Source: Acanthosepion lycidas (Eukaryota; Mollusca; Cephalopoda; Sepiida; Sepiidae). From it: a stretch of 64,000 bases of DNA. Location: the NCBI GenBank assembly GCA_963932145.1, contig OZ010590.1, forward strand, positions 51,959,098 through 52,023,097, read 5' to 3'. Below, in pieces: positions 11,351-21,600 of this stretch. Each line of letters begins with the position of its first letter. The stretch's first letter is position 1. A program made the translations under genes and the position numbers. The notes below the pieces were generated by a model. The model was not told the DNA's origin and ran no database searches. It was given only the letters and a program-made list of their open reading frames with translations.

Positions 11351-11734
11351 TAAAGAAAAAAATAAAAAGAAGCTCACCTCCAGCAACATGAACCATATAG
11401 AAGGAGTAGAAAAGACTGGTATGTCTAATGTAATACAGAGGGAGAAGAGATCATACATCTTTTTCTGGGACAAAGTTCAAATAATAAACAGAGAACACTA
11501 ATGGTGAGTGAGAAAATTAAACGTGCTAGTATATCTCAACCTGACTGACAGATTCATAAGTTATGGATTTCTTTGTTCAATGGGTAAAGTATTGCATAAA
11601 ATCTTAGAAAAAGGCAACAAAAATAAGATGAAAGATCAACTTTGATAATGCCTCAACTAAGAACTTTTGATGTGATGACATAATTACAATTTAACCTTAG
11701 TGTGACCTCATTAATTTAACATTAGTGTGACCTC

Positions 11735-12125
11735 CAACCTCTCCCTCTCACAGGTGCAATGTGTCGAATCTCTCACTGCTCTATTGCTAATACCATGGAA
11801 ATTGCTACATTCCTTGGTTCCACCAGATCTAACCTTCATGGCTAAGACCCACCATGCCACTTACATAGTAGCAAATCACCCACATTCCCTTCGTATTCCA
11901 TCAGTGAGAACTAAGTTCCATTCAAACAGCTTCTTTCCACAAACCACTGCTCTGTGGAAATGACTCACAAGAGAATGCTTCCTTGATCACTACAATCTTA
12001 ACCTGTTTAAATCTAGAGTTAACCATTATCTTCCCCCTCCTATCCATATAAACTGTCCCTTAACATAATGTTTTATCTGAAGTGGTCCCAGTGTTGTGTA
12101 TAGGGGGTACTTTCTATAAAAATAA
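11735..12125 (+). pseudogene. LINE 3' end (family B), broken
   Basis: Second copy of the same tail, with HATYIVANHPHSLRIPSVRT and KFHSNSFFPQTTALWK, continuing in another frame as FP..YN-type sequence. It follows the first family B copy by about 400 bases in the same orientation. Confidence 0.75.
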
Positions 12126-12195
12126 ATATAAAAAAAATAAAATCTTTTGTCTGACCTCAACAGTTCTTCTGTCCTTATCTTTTAATTCCCAGAAA

Positions 12196-13065
12196 TACTT
12201 TTTTTAATCATTTCACCCCAACCAAGGAAATAAAGCCAATAAGACACAAGGGGTTACAGAGTGTGAGAGAATATGAGAAAGAAAAAACATCATTAAGGAA
12301 ATAAAACAAAAAAAGCAGGAATTAAAAAGGCAGAAGGTAACATTCGATATTGCATTTAAATTTTTGAAACTTTGAACCAACTTTCCTAGCATAATTAACA
12401 GACCTAGTAATTGATTCAATATAACCTTTCTACTTCATGTCAGTAGAAAACTTTAACCTGAGAAGTCAAAAGGAGTCCCTCTCCTAGAGGTTAGCATCAG
12501 CCATGCTGATGGAAGGCCAAAAGGCAGTTAAAAGAGAGCAGTTTTGGTTTGGAAGCATTAAAATTAATAAGCCTTTCCTTGCTCCAGTTAACAACAGATT
12601 GTAGGTCATTTTTTAGCTCAACTGCCAATTTGACCTTATCAAAAAGATCAGACTTACCATTAAAACAGGAGTAAATAGTTGTGTAATCAGCATAGATACC
12701 AAGTTCAGTACTGATGATATCAGGAAGGTTATTGATGAAAATTAGGAATGTTGTAGGTTCAAGGATAAAACTCAGGGGACACCTGGATTAAGACAAAATG
12801 ATCTCGAAGAGTGGCCATTCAAGACAACTTTCATTTCGTGATTTGATAAGAAAGACTGAATCAGTCTAAATATATGTCCAGAAATACCATAACCTTTCAA
12901 CTTGTGAAGGAGACCCGTATGCCATACCCTGTCAAATGCCTTTGAGATATCCAAAGCAACAACCGAAGCTTTGCTATGCTTATCTAAAGCTTGATAGACT
13001 CTTTCAGAAATAACCATTAATAAATTAGCAGTTGACTGATTGAAACTAACAGTTGTCACCCATCA
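12196..13065 (-). pseudogene. LINE (family A) with reverse transcriptase fragment
   Basis: The minus-strand frame at 12772-13059 encodes a reverse transcriptase palm piece: SVVALDISKAFDRVWHTGLL (motif A with catalytic D), LNGHSSRSFCLNPGVP (start of motif B). Lower coordinates carry the C-terminal NFNASK..LLSFN region and the tail that reads, in plus orientation, TTTTTTTAATCATTTCACCCC. This tail ends every family A copy in the window. The catalytic YADD block is missing, so the copy is internally deleted as well as 5' truncated. Confidence 0.88.
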
Positions 13066-13351
13066 CATTCAAGCTGAATGAGCTTTGATGCCTCCATTCT
13101 ATCTCAGATATGGTCAGATGGAGCTTCTCACGATGCTTATCACTTGCAACAGCATTAGAGAAAAGTGATATGAGAAAAAAAGAATTGAATTTTAACAGAC
13201 ATCCTGCAACCTATTCTTTAATACACTGTTAGCATGTTGTTTATTAAATCTGCAAATTACTATGAGACACAAGAAATTTCTAAACAATTATAATGAATGA
13301 ATCCGATGCTGTAAACACAGATACTAATATACTATTACTTTGAGCATAAAT

Positions 13352-13746
13352 ACAAGCTGTCCCTAAAGTCTGGACACATAGGAAATCTCATTAACCCTAT
13401 TTTTTAACCTCCACAGATTAAACATGGTTTTGTTGAAAGAAGAAAGAACTGACTTCTTTTTCTGGGGTCTGCTAAAGGCAAAGGTGTACTCAATGAAAAT
13501 CACAGATGCAACACACTTGATTTAACACATAAACAGTGAATGTACTAAAATTGACAGCAATGTGCATTTATTGCATCAAGTTTACTTGAATCTTGCAAAG
13601 TGCATCAACGTTTGCATCACAAATGATGGAAATCATATTGAAAATGTTATTTGTTAATATTACAATTCAATAAAATGTTGTTGAAAATTTCCTTTCTTGA
13701 AAATATGCATTTTTGCCTATGTTTCCAGACTTTAGGGGCACCTTAT
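13352..13746 (+). mobile_element. Tc1/mariner-type transposon relic with transposase C-terminus
   Basis: Imperfect terminal inverted repeats: CCCTAAAGTCTGGACACATA at the left and its complement (CCAGACTTTAGGGGCACC) at the right. Between them the plus strand reads TDFFFWGLLKAKVYSMKITD and INVCITNDGNHIENVI, which fits the last part of IS630/Tc1-mariner transposases ('DFFLWG.LK..V'). One stop interrupts it. A homologous copy lies inverted at 36588-36966. Confidence 0.82.
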
Positions 13747-13749
13747 ATA

Positions 13750-14070
13750 TTCTGAGTAGATCACAAAAAATCTGTTATACTAGAACAATTCTGAATACTA
13801 ATTCAGAACCGGCAGACTTGATTTAGTCTAAAATGTAATCTTCTACTCCAATAGCAAAAGAATTGTTACTTGATGTAATTAATATGAGGTCTCCCCAGTC
13901 ATGTATATATGCTTAGTGCAAAATTATATCATACTAGAACAATTTTGAATTCAAATTTAAAACAGGTATACTTGATTTAGTCTAAAATGTACTTTTAGTC
14001 CACTTTCAAAACTTGTTAATCTGTATAATTGCAACATCTGTCCATATTTCTGAAATCAGATATTGTAATT
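13750..14070. other. Intron sequence with a diverged internal duplication
   Basis: Two related segments (around 13775-13850 and 13935-14005) share 'ACTAGAACAATTNTGAATNCNAAT...CTTGATTTAGTCTAAAATGTA' character. No gene seen. Confidence 0.6.
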
Positions 14071-14123
14071 AGTTACACTATTTACATTGTTCAGACTGCT
14101 GTCTTCTTCTTTATTGTCATATC

Positions 14124-14163
14124 CACAACATTTCGACCATTGTACACTTCGGCCTTCATCAGG
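14124..14163 (-). ncRNA. Hammerhead ribozyme-like motif
   Basis: Minus-strand reading: CUGAUGA, then AGGCC ... UGGUC as stem II around an 11-base loop, then GAAA and UGUUGUG. CUGAUGA and GAAA are the invariant hammerhead core and both are intact. The short stem III and following G-U site are as in hammerheads of Penelope-like elements. The base at the cleavage site is G rather than A/C/U, which would weaken or abolish cleavage. Confidence 0.6.
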
Positions 14164-14378
14164 TGATATATGTTGAAATTTTAAACTGAACCCTTTATTT
14201 AGTCTATGGGAGTTAGATTGTTCTAGTTCCACATACCATGCCTTTTCTGGATGTCCCAGTTTCAGTTAATTCCCTTTAGTAACTCAATTCTTCAAGTGTT
14301 TTGTTCACCTCTTCTGTGTCTAGGCACTGAACTCACAATTCTTTGGGTCAAGTCAAGTCAAATTCCAACATACATCAC

Positions 14379-14416
14379 CTGAAGAAGGCTGAAGCATACA
14401 ATGGCTGAAACTTCAT
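14379..14416 (+). ncRNA. Hammerhead ribozyme-like motif (partner of 14124)
   Basis: Plus-strand reading: CUGAAGA, AGGCU ... (A)UGGCU as stem II, GAAAC. The core (CUGANGA and GAAA) is kept. The sequence after it (UUCAUGG) lacks a clear GUH site, so it is probably decayed. Confidence 0.5.
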
Positions 14417-14884
14417 GGGTAGGACAATAAAGACGAGGACAACAGTCTAAACAATGTAATTAGTGTAAACCAGTATAATTGTTTGAACTTGTTCAGCTAA
14501 TTCTTCTGAATTCAAATATACTTTTTGTTTGTTTGATTTTTGTAAGGTTTTGTAATTGAATAGTTAGTCATGTTGAAGAATTAATATTTTCATCAAGACA
14601 CTCTGCATACACTGCAGAAACACCTTGTAAAAGATTCCAGTGACTGTTGTCACTGAAACTAGTGAAGCAAGGTAAATGTCAATTATTGAGGAAAGATCAG
14701 TTTGAAAATTGAAAAGTAGGGTTTTCACACCAACCACAGCAACCTCTCAGCTTGGCCTAAATATAAATAAATAGATCTTAACACCAATTTCAAGAAATAA
14801 TGTTTCAATCCCATAAAAATAAAATTATATTCATCATTAAACTTCATTTCTTCATGGTGCAAAGAAGTTTATCATGTATAGTTT

Positions 14885-15090
14885 AAGTTAGCAAAGACAT
14901 TTTGGTGAGAATTAAGTCATAGGTCAGCACAAAGGATGTGAAGATGCTAACCACTATTCTACAATGAGCTACATGATCACAATCCCAAATCCTGTAACCC
15001 CTTAGAGTCAAAAGGGCAACACATCTACTACAGCCACAGCAGCAGTGGTGTTTAATGGGAAAGACAGCCTGAAGGAAGCCAACACCCACT
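14885..15090. other. Intron sequence, no repeat recognised
   Basis: The stretch from about 14475 to 15090 shows no recognisable family. One 68-codon minus-strand open frame here has no features of a protein gene. Confidence 0.5.
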
Positions 15091-15094
15091 TCTT

Positions 15095-15275
15095 ACTCCT
15101 TCTCCAACCAATGCTATAGGGCCTAGTCTGTCCTTTTAGTTTACCCATAGCAGAGGGGAAGAAATAAATTCATATCTTTCCCAAGGGTATTAGCAAGTGA
15201 GTGAATGTAATGAACTTGACTGGAATTCAAACTTTGCTCTCCACTTTCTCAAACCAATTCATTAATCCATGATGC
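15095..15275 (-). repeat. tRNA-type SINE fragment (family S1)
   Basis: Plus strand shows GGCCTAGTCTGTCC, TTACCCATAGCAG, TTTCCCAAGGGTATTAGCA and TGGAATTCAAACTTTGCTCT, the complement of the body and B-box region of the 6.2-kb copy. The head end runs into the 29-bp satellite. Confidence 0.82.
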
Positions 15276-15285
15276 ATCCACCATA

Positions 15286-16702
15286 AATGAACTACACAAT
15301 ATCATAAATTGTACAATAAGCTACACAATGTTATTAATTGCACAATGAACTACACAATATTATTAATTGCACAATGAACTACACAATATCATAAATTGTA
15401 CAATAAGCTACACAATATTATTAATTGCACAATGAACTACACAATATTATTAATTGCACAATGAACTACAGAATATTATTAATTGTACAATGAGCTACAC
15501 AATATTATTAATTGCACAATGAACTACACAATATCATAAATTTTACAATAAGCTACACAATATTATTAATTGCACAATGAACTACACAATATTATTAATT
15601 GCACAATGAACTACACAATATTATTAATTGTACAATGAGCTACACAATATTATTCCTTGCACAATGAGCTACACAATATTATTAATTGTACAATGAACTA
15701 CACAATATTATTAATTGTACAATGAATTACACAATATTATTAATTGCACAATGAACAACACAATATCATGAATTGTACAATAAGCTACACAATATTATTC
15801 CTTGCTTAATGAGCAACCCAATATTATTAATTGTACAATGAACTACACAATATTATTAATTGTACAATGAGCTACACAATATTATTCCTTGCTTAATGAG
15901 CAACCCAATATTATTAATTGTACAATGAACTACACAATATTATTAATTGTACAATGAACTACACAATATTATTAATTGCACAATGAACTACACAATATCA
16001 TAAATTGTACAATAAGCTACACAATGTTATTAATGGCACAATGAACTACACAATATTATTAATTGCACAATGAACTACGGAATATTATTAATTGTACAAT
16101 GAGCTACACAATATTATTCCTTGCTTAATGAGCAACCCAATATTATTAATTGTACAATGAACTACACAGTATTATTAATTGTACAATGAGCTACACAATA
16201 TTATTCCTTGCATAATGAGCAACCCAATATTATTAATTGTACAATGAACTACACAATATTATTAATTGTACAATGAGCTACACAATATTATTCCTTGCAC
16301 AATGGGCTACACAATATTATTAATTGCACAATGAGCTACATAATATCATAAATTGTACAATAAGCTACACAATATTATTAATTGCACAATGAACTACACA
16401 ATATTATTAATTGCACAATGAACTACACAATATTATTAATTGTACAATGAGCTACACAATATTATTCCTTGCATAATGAGCAACCCAATATTATTAATTG
16501 TACAATGAACTACACAATATTATTAATTGTACAATGAGCTACAATATATTATTCCTTGCACAATGGGCTACTCAATATTATTAATTGCACAATGAGCTAC
16601 ACAATATCATAAATTGTATAATAAGCTACACAATATTATTAATTGCACAATGAACTACACAATATTATTAATTGTACAATGAGCTACACAATATTATTCC
16701 TT
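15286..16702. repeat. 29-bp satellite, about 49 units, higher-order variants
   Basis: The unit is about ACACAATATTATTAATTGCACAATGAACT split by variants: AATTGCACAATGAAC, AATTGTACAATGAGC, ATAAATTGTACAATAAGC and CCTTGCTTAATGAGCAACC. The variants recur in the same order several times, for example near 15795, 15885, 16115, 16205 and 16465, so blocks of several units were amplified. ATTGTACAAT in many units is a perfect palindrome. No coding frame. Confidence 0.97.
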
Positions 16703-16852
16703 TTGTTCACTACAAGTTAATATATTCATGAATAAGTGAATTTAAAGTAACTGTACCCGTTAGAAAAGATTATCTTAATGATAATTTTAAAGTATATGAG
16801 TAATGAAATAGAAAAGTGGCTGATATTGTTAATATTTCAATGTTTATTTACA

Positions 16853-17097
16853 TCAGTGATCCCAAAGTGGGTGGTACCCACTTGCTTGGGCAGTAGAAAG
16901 ATTTAAGGGACAAGTGAGGAAAAGGGAGCAATAAGGAATATAATGATTAAAGGAAGGTGAGAGCATGACAGAAGGATGTTCATAGAATGGGGGAAGCAGT
17001 TTCAGTTTTTGCTTTTTCTTACAAAATCTACATGAATATATCTATATTACAAACACTTAAGTAACATGTCTGCTTTAAAAAGAATAAAATTAACATA
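16853..17097. other. Possible hAT-type fragment
   Basis: CAGTGATCCCAAAGTGGGTGG at 16855 resembles the left end of hAT elements such as the one at 35138 (CAGTGGTTCCCAAAC). No matching right end was found, so this is tentative. Confidence 0.35.
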
Positions 17098-17140
17098 GCT
17101 TTATTTACATTTGAACTAAGGTTCTCATCTTTGATGTTTT

Positions 17141-17181
17141 TATCATGTTTCAGTCATTGTGCATTAATGCCTTCTTCAGAT
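17141..17181 (-). ncRNA. Hammerhead ribozyme-like motif
   Basis: Minus-strand reading: CUGAAGA, AGGCA ... UGACU as a weakened stem II, then GAAAC and AUGAUA. Core intact, stem II with mismatches; possible AUA site. Partner at 17547. Confidence 0.45.
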
Positions 17182-17546
17182 GTTTGTAACCTTCAGAGAA
17201 TTTCAAACTGAACCCTTTAATCTATAGGGATAGATTGTTCTCATTTTGTTGTTATTTTTAGTACTGATTAGTTATTGCTTGCTTTATTTCTATTGACTAA
17301 GTTTGTACTACCTGGCCCAGAGATTGAACCTACTGGATTAAAATTTGGTGGCATAGTAATTGTGAGTTCAATCCCTGGGCTGGGTAGTACAGACTTAAAC
17401 AAAGTGTGAACAGGACAAGCAGTAACTGAGCAATACTAAAAAGAACAAGTTATCATTAGACATGGACAGGAATACCAAAACAATCTATCCACATAGATTA
17501 AATAAAGGCTTCAAAATTTCCTAAAGTTTACCCAGACTGAAAAACA

Positions 17547-17586
17547 ACTGAAGAAGTCCAGAGAGTATAATTGTTGAAATGTTGTA
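17547..17586 (+). ncRNA. Hammerhead ribozyme-like motif (partner of 17141)
   Basis: Plus-strand reading: CUGAAGA, AGUCC ... UUGUU (poor stem II), GAAA, UGUUGUAAUGAU. The core and the GUA site are present; stem II is degraded. Confidence 0.45.
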
Positions 17587-17702
17587 ATGATAACAACAAA
17601 GATGATGACATTAGTCTCAATGTAAATATTGATAACTCTTCATCCCAGGAATTCAGATGGAAATTAATATAGCTCTATCATGTTTTCTTTAGTCAGAAAA
17701 GT

Positions 17703-18008
17703 TTGAACATTTGTCTTTTGATAACTTTGGTCTGGGCAGGACACATTTCACACTATTCTGATCTGATAGTAAATGGCATAGTGATAGGTGATCAACACAT
17801 TTTCACATCTGAAGAACCAGTGCTCTGTTTTTGTAGAACATTGAATGTTATCTTCAGACTTGTATGTTTAAATCATAATAAGGGTATGATTGAACAGTTT
17901 TATGGAGAAACATCAAAGTGCAAGGGATTTGAATCAAAATTCCGTTTTATGAGACAACCAGACACATTTCTAGCTCCTGGCGAACAAAGTGATTTCGCAA
18001 AAATATAA
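17703..18008 (+). CDS. Unrecognised 101-codon open frame
   Basis: An uninterrupted frame of 101 codons in DNA where chance frames rarely exceed 80. It starts with a hydrophobic stretch (MNICLLITLVWAGHISHYS) that could act as a signal peptide, then has Cys at residues 42, 44, 54 and 73 and a polar C-terminus (FMRQPDTFLAPGEQSDFAKI). I do not recognise the family. It lies deep in a myosin intron just after a fold-back element. It could be a relic of a mobile element, a small nested gene or chance. Confidence 0.2.
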   Translation: MNICLLITLVWAGHISHYSDLIVNGIVIGDQHIFTSEEPVLCFCRTLNVIFRLVCLNHNKGMIEQFYGETSKCKGFESKFRFMRQPDTFLAPGEQSDFAKI

Positions 18009-18009
18009 A

Positions 18010-18550
18010 TTGAGCTAAGTAAATCATGCACACATATATGTACATGAAATGCATCCCCTAAGCCACAACAACATTATTTATCAATTAACAATTCAGATAT
18101 TCTTTAATCATAAAAGTCACATCTTAGAACTGAACATTTCTAGAGTCAGAGTTCATTAGATAATAAAACTTAAAAACTCAGCCTCAGTTGGTCAACAGAA
18201 AGATTTTTTGCTATGACTGCCCATGCAAAATCATCTAGATTGAATAGTTTCTTTAAAATATTTCTTTGCTTAAATATTTCCAACCTAAAAGGTTTTATCA
18301 AGAACAAGTGCAATTCAATTCATAATTGGACAACTTCTACACTTTGGCATGTTGTAATGTTCAGCAAACTTTTCTTATTAGATCAATTATGACTGAGTAG
18401 TAAGTTCAATTCTCACTGGGGGCTTCATAATTTCAACTATGCTTAATAAATCACTACAAAGACTTTTAAATTAACATTAACAGCTATACAAATTTATTTT
18501 CAACAATTTCAAAAATTTTTTATATAGACATTTTTGTATATTACATTTTA
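18010..18550. other. Intron sequence, nothing recognised
   Basis: AT-rich, unique-looking; no coding or repeat family seen. Confidence 0.55.
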
Positions 18551-18554
18551 ACTG

Positions 18555-19070
18555 ATTCTTCTTCTATGGACGTGTTCCTTCTGGACATTGATGATCACAG
18601 CTCTCCACAATTTACTCTCCTTTGTAGCTTTTAGTAAATTTTGTCTTTTTGCTATCTTTCCTGTTCTGCCATCCATTTTGACAAGCTCATTATGTAGGTT
18701 ATACACTGATTTTTTCTGTCGCTCTTGTCTTCAATCTATCCTATGAGTATTAGATTTTCCAAGCCCTCTTTCCTCATTATGTGTCCTAGAAATTTCTGAT
18801 GCTATGTATAAGTGTCCTTTTTGTTTTCCTTTTCTCTAAATCTCAGTATCCTGCTGCAGAACCACATATCTGTTACTTCAATATCTGTTACGTCTCTTTT
18901 TTTCATCTGTGAGGAGATTGTCTAGCATTCACTTCTATATAGGAAGACTGGTATTATGTAATAGTTCAGTACTCTTTTCTTTATTGTGTAGTGGCTTATA
19001 ACATGTTTTTTGTTAAGCTTGACTCTGTATTGAGCACTTTTTTTTTTTAAATATAATGTTTGAACATTGG
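18555..19070 (-). pseudogene. LINE (RTE-like, family D) C-terminal fragment
   Basis: On the minus strand LGHIMRKEGLENLILIG is the standard 'GHI.R.EG.E' block near the end of RTE/CR1-type ORF2, followed by RQKKSVYNLHNELVKMDGRT. The stretch toward 19070 carries the upstream thumb region in broken frames. A homologous piece is at 27.64 kb. Confidence 0.8.
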
Positions 19071-19184
19071 AATTATACTTTATTTGAGCGTACCTTATAC
19101 TTGGATCTTTTCTTTATTTCTAATAAAATTTTCCTGTTTCTTAAACTTTGATTAGCTTTTAGAAGACATATTTTGTTATCCCAG

Positions 19185-19420
19185 CACACCCTCAGTTGTC
19201 AGTGTTGCACTTTCTGCCCTCTATTAAAACACTTCCCAGATATTTAAATTGTTGTACTTGCTTGATTTTGGAATCCCTGATTTGTAATTTGCATATTGGC
19301 CCGTTCCTTTTGCTGACAACCATGCATTGTGTCTTCTTGAAATTTCTACTGAACTACTGCAGAGGGCAAAAAAGCCCAGGGTTGCATGCATCTTTTTTGC
19401 AACAGTCAATGTAACACTAG
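19185..19420 (-). pseudogene. LINE (family D) reverse transcriptase thumb fragment
   Basis: Minus-strand frame holds AKGTGQYANYKSGIPKSSKY then NNLNIW, homologous to the 19.64-kb piece. In LINEs the 'I...V..F.YLG...T.D' segment follows the palm. It duplicates the neighbouring piece, so two copies of the same region stand in tandem. Confidence 0.7.
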
Positions 19421-19424
19421 GCAT

Positions 19425-19620
19425 TTACTCTGTCTCCCCACCAAGACGAGTTCTGACACAAGGTCATTTTTTAAGGTGGGGAACCCAAACGCGTACATCT
19501 AGGCTAGGAACAGAAATTACCTGCAGTCCCCACAACCATCGACTGTGCTGGTCCTTGTGTAAGTACCAATCCCTCTCCCTGGTGCAATGAGAGGGTGTGG
19601 CCTCGGGTAGCTGTTCTTCA
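19425..19620. other. GC-richer insert between two LINE pieces
   Basis: About 195 bp distinctly richer in G and C than the flanks (for example GGGTGTGGCCTCGGGTAGC). It is probably another, unidentified insertion or a SINE. Confidence 0.4.
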
Positions 19621-19639
19621 GGGCTGGGCATCTCTCGGT

Positions 19640-19800
19640 ATAATTTTCAATTTCTCTCTTTCTGTCCTCTGTTAAAACACATCTCAGATATCTAAATTGT
19701 TGTACCTGTGATTTTAGTGTCCCCAATTTGTAATTTGCATGTTGGGCTGTTCCTTTTGCTGACAACCATGTATTCTATCTTCTTGCAATTGACTCTTCGT
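19640..19800 (-). pseudogene. LINE (family D) reverse transcriptase thumb fragment, second copy
   Basis: Minus-strand reading: SAKGTAQHANYKLGTLKSQV and QQFRYLRCVLTEDRKREI, the 'VQQFRYLGSVLTEDG' block of RTE-like ORF2. A GC-richer insert at about 19425-19620 separates it from the first copy. Confidence 0.8.
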
Positions 19801-19834
19801 CCTTTCTGCTTATTTTCCCACTGTGTCATCAGCA

Positions 19835-20110
19835 TGCTCTAACAAGCTTTCTACCCTTGTGCCCAGACTGCATGAGTTTAAGTGTGCATCTAGATCCCAC
19901 CCTTTTACTGTCGAAATAGCTAAAAGCAACCACTACTTCTACTCCAACAGTTTATTTATTATTAGTGAAATTCCATTTAGTTTACTTGCTTCCCTGATAA
20001 TTACAATCTTCAAAAATTTAAATGCAATGTCAATCGCCATCTTCTTTCATTCCCTCTAACCCCCTTCATACTAGTGGCATTCCCATGTTGCTTGAAGTGA
20101 AATGATTAAA
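19835..20110 (+). pseudogene. LINE 3' tail (family A)
   Basis: Plus strand encodes HEFKCASRSHPFTVEIAKSN then KNLNAMSIAIFFHSL, the C-terminal end shared by all family A copies ('HPFTVEI...KF..NV'), and finishes in GTGAAATGATTAAAAAA. Confidence 0.82.
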
Positions 20111-20114
20111 AAAA

Positions 20115-21600
20115 CATCTTATTTTGTTAAGATTGTGGCTGCCAATAATGAATCCTGTTTTGGCTTCTATCAACAAAAATTAATTTGGGCAAAATATTTC
20201 AAACTGATTTGCAAGAAATTCTTTAAAAAAAAGTTTAAACCAAAAATATATTTTGATTCACACAACAGCTATTTTAGATCTTTAGAAATATTCTAAATCC
20301 ACGTTTGTACATTTATTTTCTGTTGTCTTTTCATCACAAATAAATTTGCTGATTTACTGGTTTCTGAGACATCTTGAGTCTGTCTGTCTTTCTTTAACTA
20401 CTTTGAAGTTTGCTGCTTAGTCAGAAATATGTACAGTCCTGTTGCTTACACAAAGAGAACAGAAAATAATATTCTGTTTCTATTCTTAGTAACTGCAATT
20501 TAGTATTTCATAATTATAATGATTTAAAATGATTTAAAAAAGCATTAAAAAGTCATAGATCACCTCTAAAAGTGTACACTATAACAACTTTTTTAATAAA
20601 AATTTAATTTCCTCCTAAACCAAACATACCTGGATTTTATTATTTCTAGTGGAACATTGCAAAATCAAAACAGTTATTATTAGATACTACTTTATAAAAA
20701 TTTTATTCTTTATTACTGTTAAGTCTTTAGAGTAATAAATAAATCTTTAATCCTAATTGTCTATGAAAAGTGTATTTTTAAGAAAGCCAGATGGTTTGTG
20801 CAAAAAATTGTTACAAATGTATATCTTTGTATCCAGCAAAATTGTTAAGAATACATTTCTGGAAAATTATTTTTTCATATATACTGTCCAATGAGAGATG
20901 TGGTCTCAAGCCCTGGTAAGAATCCAAATGGGAACTTTGTATGATCCTCTTTTTCCAAATAAAAGGAATCAGGTCAGTAAATAACGCTAGAAGGTATATC
21001 AACTTCAGGGACAGGTTTTTGACATCAATAAAATAGAATTTAGAAAGAATTTAAAATCAAGAGAGCAATAAGAAGGCACCGAGTTACAAGCCAGTTGCAG
21101 AGAGCCCATAATAATTTTGAATTTTACATGTAGAAATTCACCTGCAGTAGTACAACAAAGAACAAAAAAGAATTCAAGGAAATTTTCCCAAGTATGAACA
21201 GTGAGAATATAAAAAAAAAACATTTCCAAAATTGTTATATGTTCCAGAGATGCTCGTGGGACAAGTAGAAGTAAGTGTTTTCATTTTTTTCTGAAAGGTG
21301 GTTGTACCTTTGTTTTTCTGCCATCTTGAATTGCTTTCTCTTTTTGCCATTTTTGAAGTTGCAATTTTTTTCCATTTTTGATAGTAATCCTTTTTTGCAA
21401 TATATCTGTAAATGTTATTCTATCTTAATTATTTATAAGGTGCAAGGGTCTCATATTTTTGCTTTTGTTTTTTTTCTTTTTCTGTAGATTGTAATAAATG
21501 TTTGCGCTTTAAAATTTCCTACAGTGGTTTGAGTCTTGATTGTACCTTATACAACTTTCTATTCCCACTAATTAGGTTTTTGTATTTGGCACAAGAATTT
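20115..21600. other. 1.5 kb without recognisable genes
   Basis: AT-rich DNA. Short open frames on both strands (20811-21229 minus, 21275-21487 plus) are hydrophobic or low-complexity and show no family motif. I see no repeat ends. Confidence 0.5.

Larger units (their letters stand above)
14072..14470. mobile_element. Fold-back SINE-like element with two hammerhead-like ends
   Basis: The left part is a minus-strand copy of the tRNA-headed family described at 46.3 kb, with a tail, body (GAACCCTTTATTTAG...TTCTAGTTCCACATACCATG) and the complement of a B-box-like GAGTTCAGTGCC. The right 100 bases are a plus-strand tail. Thus tails face outward at both ends, both finishing in an ATGTAA(A/T)TAGTGTAA-type terminus. 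Confidence 0.8.
17098..17632. mobile_element. Fold-back element with two hammerhead-like ends
   Basis: The left arm reads as a minus-strand tail and body (GAACCCTTTAATCTATAGGGATAGATTGTTCTC); the right arm is the plus-strand equivalent (AATCTATCCACATAGATTAAATAAAGG). The centre is an inverted repeat of a tRNA-like region: TACTACCTGGCCCAGAGATTGAAC and its complement GAGTTCAATCCCTGGGCTGG, a good B box. The whole 535 bp is therefore a long palindrome built from one SINE-like family. Confidence 0.8.

Noticed and set aside
15286-16702. CRISPR array
   Set aside because: Units of 29 bp are contiguous with no unique spacers, and the genome is clearly animal.
21005-21487. Hydrophobic frames as membrane proteins
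   Set aside because: Phe/Leu-rich products of T-rich DNA on either strand, with no motif or start context.
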